This document shows positions 38,401 to 51,200 of a stretch of DNA of 64,000 nt, piece by piece. Both the position numbers and the translations under genes were made by a program. Each line of letters opens with the position of its first letter. The first letter of the stretch is position 1. The stretch lies in the NCBI GenBank assembly GCA_013396525.1, contig VWYX01000621.1, forward strand, positions 124,001 to 188,000. Direction: 5' to 3'. Below the pieces are notes generated by a model. The model did not search any database and had not been told where the DNA came from. It saw nothing but the letters and a program-made list of their open reading frames with translations. This stretch comes from Chaetorhynchus papuensis. Lineage: Eukaryota > Chordata > Aves > Passeriformes > Rhipiduridae.

Positions 38401-41400
38401 GGAAAATGTATGAGATGCACATTGCAGAGGGCCTGACTGCACTGCATAACCCAGCACAGTCCATGCTGGGCTACAGTACCCCTTTGGTGGTCACCACAGT
38501 GTTTGGGTTACACTCCCTAGAGCCCCATCTTCATGGTTTGCATTCTGGTTCATGCCTATCGTGAGGGGCCAGAGAGAGGAGAGATGGAAGGAAAAGCATT
38601 GACTCCCAACACTGAAGCTCAAATAACGCACCATTGACAGGTTTAATTTTAAAAAAGATACATCCTCAGTGTTAGGTACGTGGTGGTTGAAAAAGTTAAG
38701 AAGAGAGTGAAGTGCTAAAGTGAAGATAATTAAGGAAGCAAACACTGCTGAAGCTCGTGTTATGACTGGTTTACAGTAGAGCCAGGGTTTTTCTTAGTCC
38801 AGTAAATATCCTAATTTAGACACCAATCCAAACCTTGTTTAATGAGATGTATGGAAATACTGCAAAAAGAGCCTGTCGGTGCTCCTGACTTTGAAGAGTT
38901 AGAAAGTTATACTGCAGGACTGATTTTCCCCACCATGTTTTTTCTCTTTCAATCACGACTGAAGCCAGATAACGCAAAAGGTAAGTTCAAGTGTTTTTAA
39001 AAGAGTTTCTAAACCCTTCTTTCATTTGTTATGGGCGAAGATCTACTCTCCCTGAACAGGTTTGTCCTATGCAGCAACCAAAATGAATTATTTTCTCAAG
39101 TCTCATTCTAAAAGGCAGGGAATGAACATTTTGGTTTTTCATGAAAGAAGAAAAGCACAGAGACCATAGGCTGCTCTGATTTATGGCTGTGCTGCCTGGT
39201 GTGTGTTATGGCTTGGACTGACACAAAGCCATTGTGACTTGGAGTAAACTAAATAGGGACCATAAATGGAAAATGTTTAAAAGGCCATTACATAACTGAA
39301 CAAATGGGCTGAAAATCTTGTCTGCATGCCTCTCCCACACACATTAGCTGGGGATGACAGTTTCACCTGAGATTGAATCTCATCTGTTGCCGCTATATGT
39401 ATTGCCAGGCTGCAGCAAATATTACTAATCACATCTAATTATTTTTTAAAGAATAGTGAAGGAAAACAAACACAATCAGATAAACTGACTCCTTTTGCAA
39501 CTTCACCAAGTTTGTTCTAGCATCATTACACATAACATAGACAAGAAAGTGTCAGATGTTAAGAAAATTTCTTTTTTTTATGTACAGAAACTAGAGGGGA
39601 CACTTACTAGGACACAAAGGCTTGCCTCCCAGGCACTTGGCTTAACACCCACATTTCAAGGTAACCATTGGGTTAAGCCACCAGCCACCAATAGAGACAC
39701 CAAGCATTTTGCAGCTCACATGGAAGGAAATGCAGGGTCAGAACACGAGGGACTGAGAAAGAAAGCCATCAGCTATGCCTTCTGCCCAAAGCTGTGCCCT
39801 GTCACCTCTGGGAACATGCCTGACTACAGCCTGTAAAACGAGGGAAACAAAATCACCACAGAAAAAAACTGCAGCTACTTTTGGCTACCTGATTCGAAGC
39901 AGCCACATCACTGCTGAGCAGGCACTGGGGGAGAGGGACAAGCTTGTGTGACCTACAGGGACTCTGCCATGGCACCAGCAAGTGCCCAGCCTCCACCAGG
40001 CACTCACTCACTGCTGGGATGTTGTTCAGAGCCATTGAAAAAGCCTCAGAGATACTCGTGCTATTCCTGGGCAGCTCCCCAGTGACCTGCACTTGCTTTC
40101 CCAAATCTTTCCTCCAAGCCTTTAAAAAGCAGTGATTTGCCGGTATTTTCTTGGGAAAAACCTCTCAAATGCTCATTCACCTATGTTTATTTATAAAATT
40201 CTTCCACTGCCTCAAGTACCTCAAAAATCTCAGCCATCTGCCAGGTTTTTGTTTAGGCTGTATTCTTCTATATGATGAACAGAAATGTACTGGATTAACA
40301 GTAACAAGCCACAGGAATCTCCTCATCCTGGTGCTGCCTGTGTGGCCTGGGACAGCCCCTGCTCTCCCCTGTGCCAACGTGCAGATCTGCCCTCAGAAAA
40401 ATATGCTGCTCTTCACTAGGCCAGGCTCAGTTATGTGTTGGGTGCTGTGGCGATGGTTGTGAGGTGCTCAGTTACCAACAAGTCTCGTTTTGGGATGTTT
40501 TCCGCTTTAAGTTCAAGTATCAAAGTGCATTGCCTGGGATTTCTGTGCGCCCCTTCTTGTCAGCTTCTGGGAAGGGTTTAATGTTTCTCCATCAGTTGTG
40601 ATGACTGATTCTCCATGTGCCTCTACAACTCCACTTTACAACAACAAAGTAAATCTGTTATCAGTTAATAATTAAATAAATATTAATCTAAGGTACTTCA
40701 TATGAATGCAAATAGATGTTTGTGAAGATTTCTCCCATAACCAACTTGGAATGCCTCTTAATTTTTATTTTTCTTGACACCTTCATCTCACTGACAAATT
40801 CAACTAAAATCCAGACTGAAAAGTTGTATCACATCCTAGATTCTGTAAATACTAGAGAGAAAAGTCTAAGTGGGAGAAGTTCCCAGTTTCTGTGCCACAG
40901 CAAGTTTACAAAGCTCTCAAAACACGGTTGAACTACTTGGTATGGCAAGATGCAATCCTATTGATTCATGGTTAACAAATTGCCCTCTTTCCAGAGAATC
41001 AAGATCAAAGTGTGTTTTCCTTAGAAATTTAAAACCTTGGGGATGTTGGATAACTGAGCAGTGAGTAATTGGGATATGGAATCTTTCATCTGCAGCAGTC
41101 AATTCCTATTCACAACTCAAAAACTCCTTGCTGAGTGGCGCCTATGCAGTACCATCATCCCTAGTGCACAAAGTTGGTGCCTAACAGGACTGCCATCTCC
41201 AGCACCATCTCTCCAGCCCTCCTCCCGTATCCTGCTTTTGAGAAGGAGTGAGGCAGGAGCTGATTTTAAAATGACAATGAAATCTACAGAGAAATCATAA
41301 GCAAAATTTTACCTTGGCAGTTTCTGGAAATAAAACATTTCATGCCAAAATATGAGGCCAGAGTTATTCACAAACTATAGATTTTTTTTTTTTCCCCCAG

Positions 41401-43907
41401 AATAATGGAAACATTCAGAGAGTCTTAAAGCTGTGAGTATCATAATTATAAGCAGATAATTCTGCCACCTTTCCTACATTGGTAAAATCAACAGTCTACC
41501 CATGAAACGAAACAGCAGTTCTCTGGGAAATTTTATATTTGTGATAGCTCTGCTTTCTTTTATCTTTTAAATAAATTTCACTGACCTTTTAGGATTTCTG
41601 TAATTTTTTTTTTCCCCCCAAGAGTGAGCATATGCAAATTATTTTTCTGCTCTATTTCCTTCATTAGTAATATCTAACTCTGCAGGCTTGTGTATTTAAA
41701 TCCGCACCTATAGCATAGCTTGTGGTCAAGATGCCAACTCTTCTTTCACATACATTTAATTTCCTGGGATGAAATGCTGATTCAAGTGGACTTAATAAAG
41801 AAGTAAATCATTTAAGTATGGAAATGAAGCTGTTGCGTGTGAGAGATCTTCTCCAGTCATCTCACCAGTGCATACCAACGGTGCAGTTTAATCTCTACAT
41901 CTTTTGTTTGGTCTGATTAGGCACATCCCAGTTCCTATTAGGCATCAGGAAGAGAGCAAGTTATCCTTAGAAGATAGCAGCATGAGACTCAGTCCTTGCT
42001 TCCTGATATATCCAAGTCCAACATCATTTCAGGCACCCGAGGAGGACAGTACCAAGTGCCAAACCCATTTTGCTGTGGTCTGGCAAGCGCAGTCAGATGT
42101 TTCCATCTTGTTAACTCTTGGGTCATCGTTTCTCTTTTGATTTTGCACTGGAATTCTCCAAGCACCAAGGTAGAGAGATGCTTGTTCGAGGTAACAGAAT
42201 TAACTTAGTAGTACTAAGTAAATTAGTCATTAGCACTTATCTGTTGTTGCTACAAACTGATCTGATATGACACCACAGCCAGCATAGGCTTGCTCTTTCT
42301 TTGCATAGGATTTTTAACCTTCCTGCAGTGCTGTGCAGAGTGTGCTGCTGACCTGCGACGTTTGTCTGCTGACTCTCCCAACACAGGCATTGCACATCCA
42401 AACCCACATGCAAACACAAAAATTGTTAATTCACTACAGACGATCCTCAGATAATTGATCTTAGTAGGCGGCAGCCAGCCTTTTGTTACTACCTTCCTAC
42501 ATAGCAAGTATCACTCAGCTTAGAAGATCGACACTAATGCATTTTGTTTCTATCAGGTGCATTTTGGATAGCTAGATCTCCTTTCCTTGTTGTTTTGTTG
42601 ATAGTGATATGGAGGTTTGATGGTAAGATTTCTCAGCTTCCGTTCTCCTCAGCTGAGAACTCAGCTGAAGACTAAAACTGGAGAATGAAACCAAAGAGCG
42701 AAAGTGTTGCAAAAGAGATGATCTACGCAAGGTATGTGAAAGAAAAAAAATAGCTCAAACTCCTTTAACTTGTTCTGTTTCTTTTGAAACAGATTCCACA
42801 GCCTTTCACTGGGTCTCTACCACTGGTCAACAGGAAGAATGGGATTGGCTAAAAGTTTTACTTTTTATGAAACAAAAGCCAACTAGGCAGGCTGATGAAC
42901 TGGATGGATGAACTTTTCTGTCAAACCAGAAATGTCTATGCTACCTTTCATTTTTTAACATTAAGAATTTAACTTTTTCCAGCAAATAAACAAAACCCAT
43001 TAAACCTTATTTTCTAACACTTTCAGCAAAAGCACTTCCCTATAAATGAGTGCTTCATGAGGCAGTTCAGTGCTCCATGACAGCCTAAATGAAAGGAAAA
43101 ACAATCCCAGCACAGGGCAGCTGCTTGTATCTGGCAGATGCATTTGCATTCAGGATCTATTCATATGTCATTGAGGAAGTTGATTCAGCTCAAGTCTACA
43201 CAGGTATGTACATAAGCAACTCAAAAGCACCAACTAGAGATTGGCTTTCTTTTGTGTGTATAAATGGTGTGAGGATTATTGTACTTCTGTTTCTGACAGA
43301 AAGGTTTTTAAGACAGGATGGAAAGGTATTTTAGGATACTGCACCAGGACAGGTTATGAAATTGTGTTATATGCATACAGGAAATTTTTTGTTGTATCTT
43401 TTTGTAGATAGGAGGGCAGTTATCTGCAGCACGATGCTGCCAGTGTAGCATTATAGACCAATCTAGGTTAATGCTCCCCACAATCTAATGAGAACAACAA
43501 CCTCTCAATTTCTTTTAACATTTGAACTTCCATTATCACTCACCTGCAGGGAAACAGTACACAGTAAACAATTACCTAACAGGTTAGAAAGGTGAGGCTC
43601 AAACATGACTCAGAGAAGATAATTGTGAACTGTTCTCCCACTTGTCCTCTGCAGCCAGTTTGAATTTCGCACATTTGAATTTGAATTTAAAAGTTTTGTC
43701 CACATGCTACTCTTCTGTCCTGAAATGCCTATAATTTCTTGCAAAATATAGAAAAAAGTGACCAAATACAACAGTGAAATGCTAACAAAAGGCAACTTTA
43801 TGACCTGTCAATGCATGTAACTTGGTCAGAAGATTTTGAATAAATGTTTTTTCCATGCAGATATTTTTGTTTCATCAATACCTACATGATTCATGAAGAC
43901 ACATTGC

Positions 43908-45290
43908 AGAGTCATAAAAAGCCAACCTGGAAAAGATCTAAGATGATGCCAGTTCATCCCTCACCCAAAAGAAAGATCATCTGCACTTATGTAATTCCCT
44001 GAGATGTTGGTCTAACTTGTTCTTACAAATGTCTGCTGTTAGGATTCCTATCCACACCATCACAAATCTCTTGCATACATGTAACCCAAATTTCATTCGT
44101 TATAGTTTTGGCTTGTTATTTCTCATTTTGTCTCAGTAATAATGGGGAAAGATTTATCTTTTTTTTCTCACAACTTTTTACATGTTTGAAGACTGCTACC
44201 ATCCTTCTGTAAAACAACCCTAGTTTTCTAAACATTCTTCATAAAACATCTTTATTAGCTCTCCAGTCCTTGCTGCACTACCAGGCAACTGGCTTTGTTT
44301 GGCTTTTCTTTTTATTATTAATTTTAAAAGAAGTACAGTGTCCAAATCTGAACATGTTACTGTATCTAAAGCTAGTCCCACTTCTGCTGAGCAGGCTGGA
44401 AGGGCAGTGTTGTTATCTCACAGCTGTCACACCTATTTATATGTTCTCATCTATTTTTTCACAACAGCATGGCACTGCCAACTCGTTTATAGCCTGTGAT
44501 CCACTGCAACACTGCATTCCTTCTTTCTACAAAACAACCATCCAATAAGTCATTTACTGTCTCATATTTGTGCAACATATTGAGCCATAGCCCTTGCTTT
44601 TGTTTGTCTGGAATGGTGTTTTACTTACTTACTTATCACTTCTGTAGTGTATCATCGTTGTTTTGAACTTTCATCCTTTCTTTCAAAGGGCCGGCTGGCG
44701 TGACCTACAAACTCACCAAACTGACTCTGTTTTTTCATGAGCAAAGTCATTAATGAAGAAACTGAATAGAACTTGGCCCATGGAAGATCACAGTGGAGTC
44801 ACATTTAATTCAACTTAGTTTGACAGTGAATCACTAATAGTCACTCTTGGAGTACAATTTTGCAACTAGTTTGAGCACAGTTTAGAGTAATTTCATTAGG
44901 ACCATGTTTCCATATTTTGTTTATGAGAGTATCTATGAAGCAGTCAAAAGCCTGGCACAATAAACCTAACATGTTCTATGTCCTGTTTATGAAGAAATGT
45001 CAGCCTGTCATACTAACACATTGAAAAAGGGGTTGGGATTGTGCTTGGAAATCCATCGTGGCTTTACAGGTGGTTTGCAAATAAGAGTATGTGTAGCAAT
45101 TTTGGAGTAGCTGAAGTTACACTTTCTGACCTACATTTGACTTGGTCCTCTTCTCCTCACCATCCCCTTTTACAGCACAGTTTCTGTATTTAACTTTTTC
45201 TGTTTACCATAGCTCTGATTTTCTTTTTTGAACACACTATTAACAACTCAAAGATTGCCTCAAATGCCTTCCTAAACCATTTGGAATAGA
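43908..45290 (-). mobile_element. Ancient CR1 LINE, long 3' portion (about 1.35 kb)
   Basis: On the plus strand a series of landmarks appears in the order of a reverse-complemented amniote CR1. They are ccaacctggaaaagatctaa (about 43924), taacttgttcttacaaatg, tgtttgaagactgctacc, agtacagtgtccaaatctga, a tcattaatgaagaaactgaa segment followed by ggcccatgg and gtggagtcac (about 44746-44800), gtttatgagagtatctatga (about 44919) and ggaaatccatcgtggct (about 45048). Divergence and small indels are heavy and no frame is intact. This is the longest old CR1 here; open frames at 44.27-44.55 kb lie inside it and are not genes. Confidence 0.82.
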
Positions 45291-48200
45291 TTTTGAAAAC
45301 GTCTGCTGATGTGAAGCATTCAATTCATATTCTTTTACCATTCCATTCTGAGGTCCCATTTCTTTTTTTTCTGATCTTAATTTGTGTGGGTACGCTGATC
45401 AGAAGTCCGACCAAATTTCAAGTGGGCAAGTTTCAAAAGGCTCTCACTATTCAGATACATACAGAGGAAAAAAAAAGGCAAAAGAAATCTATTCCAGACT
45501 GAAAAAGAACTTTTTTTTTTTTACACTGTAATACATTTTTTAAAATGTTCAAGATATTTTTAAAAAATAGTGTGTTAAAATTTCAGAAGTTATAAGTAAT
45601 GGCTGCTTTTACTTATTTGCAATGTGCCTTCTGGATAAAAAATAAGCATAAAACCAAACCAATACAAAAAAACATTGTGATTAATTTAAGAACCTAGTAT
45701 TCCTTTCCTGTTTTTCCCCTGATACATGCATCAAGGAAAACCTACTAGCAGCAATTTCCCAGTTTCATACCATGCTCAGTACCTAGGCTATAGTTTCTAT
45801 GTGGTGAAATAAAACTGACAGGCCCAAAGTAGAGTTAAAGGTTTATGAGCAAAAAATTCCGGAGACCATCACCTGAGCTGTCTGATCTGTGGATTATTCT
45901 GGGTCCTGGGGGCAAATATTGCTTTCCCCATATTAGTGCAGAAAAAAAAGCTATACAATAAAGCAGAAGGCTTTGCAGAAATGGTCTTTTCAAACCTATC
46001 ACACTCCAGAAATAATTCAGTGAGAATAGGTGCTGCAGCTACTTCTCCCCACATACACATTTGTCATTAAGCCAGCTTTGTGCTTCAGCTGTAACCACCT
46101 GAAGCACTAAGATTTATGTCTGAATACAACAAGGCACAGTGATGAACCACAGAGTCTCTGTCTGAAATGACTGACACCATCCACTACAAGATTCCTCCAA
46201 GTGACCAAAACAGCACTTTTTATATTCCTGTGCACACAACAAAGTCCCCTAATAAGTAAGCACACAGCACTCCACAGAGATATAATCATACCACCCTGTT
46301 TATCAAAAGCACAATTTAGGAGAAACACCTTTACAATTACACTAAAGAAAAGAAGAATGAAGCCTCTAACTCCATTATCTCAAAACAATATCTGGAGAAA
46401 AAAAATCAGACATTGCCAGTGAGAAAATGAGAGGACACATACTGGAATGTTTGACAAGTTTGGACTCCACAAATAGGACAATTTCTCTGGAAAGCCACTC
46501 ATGTATGAACACACACGTGACACATGGGTCATGGGTACATTTTCACATGCAGGTAATGATCCAGTCATAGTTAGGATTTATGCTTTATTGCAATTGATAG
46601 AGAAAAAACAACCTACTCAAGAGCTTAAGACAGTAAAACTTGAACTCTTTCAATGCTATCCCTTTCCACTGCAGTGCACGTACCTGCTTTTTCACCAGCA
46701 CATGGCAAGGAAAGGAGGATGGGCACTGTTACTGCAGAATTTCGGCCTCCCCACCTATAAAGAGATCCACCTTCTGCTACCCAAACATTTGAGCCATAGA
46801 CCTCTAAGTACCTCAAGCTCCTTAAATAGGATATAAAATGATACTTGTAGCTATCTTGCTTCAAATCAACCCATAAAATGACTCAGAGCCATATTTTCTT
46901 TCCTAACTTTTCCTGGAAGGAAGTAGCAGCATCTACTCCTCACAGGGCAGTTCCCATCTCCCCTCGGCCACCACCTGAGACAGAAGCACTGCTATGTCTC
47001 CACATCAGCTCTGTGCCCATGCTTGTGTGTGCAGAACAGATGTCTGGCCCCGACACCACACCCAAAACCAAATGTGTAGTTGCTGCTCAGCATTACGTAG
47101 GAGATGCATTTTTCTGCTTCACTCCTTTGGGCAGATGTGTAAGCCCTGGGAATAATCTAACCAAAAGAAATTAATTGTCTGCAACCAAGCTTTTGCAGGG
47201 GTGTGATGATCCACTCCACTTGTGGTTTCTTAGGGTTTTTTTTTTTTTTCAACCAAGCATTTTCAATAGGCTGAGGAAAGAAGGTGTGGGAACTGGCAGA
47301 GGAACTGAGCTGTGTGGGTTGATTACAGAGTATTTAAAAAGAAAAACTATAGTTACTAGCGTATCAGGTGAACACAAATAGCTCAATCCCAAAAGTTTGA
47401 AATGGAAAAAATACATAACAGGTCACAGCTATCCTATCCCTCTGCTGGTACCAGATTGTTATCTGCAGTTTATTTTCCATCTTGGTTTTTCATGGGATAG
47501 GGGATTGCTCACTGCCTCTGAAAATCAGGCTGTACTGGTGCTCAGTGATGGGGCCTCAACCACTTCCCTTAGCAGAGATGAGGTAATTGTTCCCAGATAT
47601 TAATAGGCAAATGCAGCATCCAGAGTTCAAAAGGACTTGATGCATCACACTGCAATTTCAGTCATAACAGTCATAATAGTTTCCAATTCCGATTGTGCAC
47701 TGCAGCACAGGGAGCAGGAGCAGCTCTGCAGACCAAGCACCTCCAGTTACTCAACCTGCCCTTCAGAAGGACGAGTTGCACAGTCAATAAGTTATTCCTG
47801 AAATTCATCTTTGCAGTTCCTCCTTCTTAAAATTATATTCCACCACTTATAACACATCTCTTTATCTTGGTGATACAAATAAAAAACACCAAGCACCCCC
47901 CAACCCCATTTATCCCTTTTCTTCCCTTGCTCCCCAGGCATGGATGTCAGAGTTTCAGAGAACCTCGTGACTCATGTGACCTCCTCCCCATCCTGTGAGG
48001 ACACTCACTAGTGGGAGGTATCTTTCTCAAACTAACACCCTGTGTTACTGACTCCCCAGAAAACTCAGCCATGTTGCTTGGCAGAGGAAGCTTGCAACAC
48101 CCCTGAATTGCCACACTTTGTGTTAAGAGAGTTTCATGCCCCAGTCTCACTGGTCCCTGGAGATTTGTGCTTTGCTAAGCATACAAAAACATTCTGAAGG

Positions 48201-51200
48201 CCAGAGAAACATCATCACAAAAGTAAAACACAAAATGATCTCATTAACATACAAAATTAAAGGAAAGGTATTGCTAATCCATATATTTATACACATCCTA
48301 CATTCTCCCCCATACACACACACTTTCCCTGCTCCTCTCTGAAGCAGGTGATCACTTGAGGTTTCACAAATTGGCTTACACTGATCTAACTGAAAGGGTT
48401 GCTAAAGGGGCAGGAAGTAATCTCCCTCTCCTGCTCCTCTGACTGCAGGTTTCCAACTCCTCCCTTGAGGTGGGACTAATGAGCCTGTGGCCTCAGGATG
48501 TGGAGATCTAACAAAAAGACTTACCCTTTTTCATTTCAGAATACCTTTTGGATCTGGCAGTGCTGGTATAAACACTAGGCAACAAACAGGCACAGAGAAA
48601 CAAGACAAGGGAGGCAGAGCTGCCCTTTCAGCAGGATTTCAAGTCAGCTTGAACAGGCTGTGACTATTATCTGCAATCACGCTCAAGGTGTTTCACATGG
48701 TGGCTGAGCTGGGACATATGCTTGTGATAAGGCTCAATTTCCAGGCTTGCCTTCCTGCAAGCTGAGGGAAGGCTTGCTGGTGTACCCCCTTTTTGGGGTG
48801 GGGGATCTGCTTAAAGCCTCTGTGGCCACAGGTCCCCAGGAACTCATAACCTTGATATCCAAACAAAATATCAGTTTTTAATAGCTATCCCACAGTGTTG
48901 CTGACTGTTACAGTGTGACTTCTTTTTCTGAAACACAGAGTCTTTAAAAATGCTGATGACCCTTGGGTGTAGCTGGATGGTGTTATTATCTTGTGAAACC
49001 ATTTATTTAAGGTGACAGCAAAGCTTATTAGCTGGCTTTGTTCTTAACCAGAGTATAAACAAATGGGTTATCCATGCATAGTGAATTAAATTCTTTCTAC
49101 ACACCAGAAAAAAAAAAAAAAAAGTGTTTTAACGCCACCACATAACTTTTCATTGTATGTGTATTTTAAAATTACATTTGATGAAAAGTCTGGGGAAGTA
49201 GGAGGGCAAAGTGTGTCTGTCTTACAGTGGCAGCAAAATAAAAAATTAGATTAGCTTTATCATCTAAATCTAAACCTTCTTGAAAGTAAATGTAACTTTT
49301 GCTATCCCTCTACCTCAAAACCTACTGCAAAAGTAAAAAGTGTCCTTAAGACAAATGTGATTGCCTGACAGCTGCTGGATACGCCATGCATCCCCATGCA
49401 GAGTGCCCTTCTCCGTGAAATGCCTCCTGGCTCCTGGCACGCCAGTGATTTCAGTCTGAACATGCTGAAATGTTTCACTCGTGAACTATAAAATACTGAA
49501 AAATATCGGTTTGGCATGAATAACTGGTGAATCATCGGCATTTGTAATTGTTTGGGGGTATGGAGGTAGTCTTGGCTTATTTGTATTCTGGTTTCACATG
49601 AGAACATTGATATGAAACAGCAGTAATTGAATCTGATAAGCTCTGGTGAGCCTTTCCCCAGGAGAGGAGGTACGATTTAGAGAGAGATATAGGAGCACAG
49701 AGGGAATTCTAGGAGGATGCATGGAGAGTTGCAGGTTGCCTCACATCACAACTCATAGATTTTATATACCCCTAAAATGAGTGATCATCATCTCAGGCAA
49801 AGCTAATTACCTGAGACACTTTGATTCTATCTACTGTGAGCAGGATGGAATTCAAGGTGATCTACCCTCTTTTTTTTTTTTTTAATTAATTGTCTGTCTA
49901 TTTAAGCTTTCTTTGAAAATACAGGGATCTTTGACAGCATAAGACTCCAGCCTGTGAATATCTGGTGATGAATGCTGTTTCTCCTTCTGTCAGTGTTTGG
50001 GCATAGGCTTCATGGGATGACTGTGTTGAGAAGCACCATAGTCCACCGGAGGCTGGGCAAGATCAGACCTGTGGTGTGAACCTCCATCCTCTCTGAACTT
50101 CAGTGACTCCCTAAGAAAACCCCTGGTTACAGATTTGGGTTGCACTTTTAAATTTCCCCACCCTGGCAAACCAACAGCCTATAAAGATGTGAGCAAGAGC
50201 CAAAGGGCTGGTTTGGTCTTAGCCCATGAAAGCCGACTCAGAAGACTAACACTTCACACCCCCTTCCAGGGAAAGAGCAGTTTCCATGGGCACAGCCAGT
50301 GACGTTGCAGCCACACCACTTGGGAAAAGGGGATGTGAGAAAAAACTGGAGACAGAAGCTGACAAATAGAGAGCAAAACTGGCAAGACTTGAAGAAGGGA
50401 CAGTCCCCTCTCCCAGACCACTTCAGTACCTCCAGCTGGCAGCATCACCTCCAGGAACTTCAACAGTCCCAGTAATCCTCTGACCTTTCTGCAGCACTCA
50501 CAGAAACATTTGGGATGCATTCTTGTAAGTCTTCAGCCTCCCTCTGCCTTGGCACATCTGAGAAATGCAGATGAAGGTGTACAGTGGCACTAGGCTTCCA
50601 TACAGAGTGAGTCCTGTAGTCTCCAGAGGCTGCACCATGGATTCAAACACAGCACTTCTTCTCAGCCATAGGTTGCTATGAGGCCATCCTGCAGTCTTCC
50701 CTGTGAGCTGTGAAATACAATAATCCCCTTGCCACACAATGCTGAAGGTTACATTATTGTTCAAAGCTTTCAAGACACAGACAGGAGCGTTAAAAAGCAG
50801 GTTTTAAGGTGTTGTGTTCAGCCTCTCAACATACTCAGGTGTAAGAAGGAGGCTTTCACCATCTTCGTGATCTGAAGGTCTCTTCACCACTCCTAGAGAG
50901 AGACTCCCTTCCTAGAGGGAAGCTCCTCTGCAAAATTCACGAGCTGTGTCATTGATACTGGTATTTACCCCCAACTCCACACCTTGTTCCCAGGGACAGT
51001 GTAAATGCTAAATAACGAACCAAAACACTTAGAAAGAAGAAGCTACTGCCTATTTGCTTTGAAATACCTGCTACAACAGTACAGATCATACACCTCTTTC
51101 ATCATTCCCCGTGTTGAGATTGAATCTTATTGTTGAATTCAAACCAAGATGAAAGCAAAGAGGGTATCACACCATACTGAATACAGAGGGGAGAAATTCT

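Larger units (their letters stand above)
31401..43907. other. Intergenic stretch, no gene seen; candidate regulatory blocks
   Basis: Mostly unique AT-rich sequence. It contains T runs (33416-33433), an ATTT repeat (35457-35474) and a GC-richer stretch at 37.4-38.3 kb with overlapping open frames in several phases but no recognizable product. Repeat-poor blocks at 31.48-31.83 and 39.33-39.45 kb are possible noncoding elements. I find no exon of a known gene. Confidence 0.55.

Noticed and set aside
48405..48425. GGCAGGAAGTAATC, an ETS/ESE-type binding word in the EHF flank, possible autoregulation
   Set aside because: GGAA words occur many times by chance; a single site with no conservation data does not support a claim.
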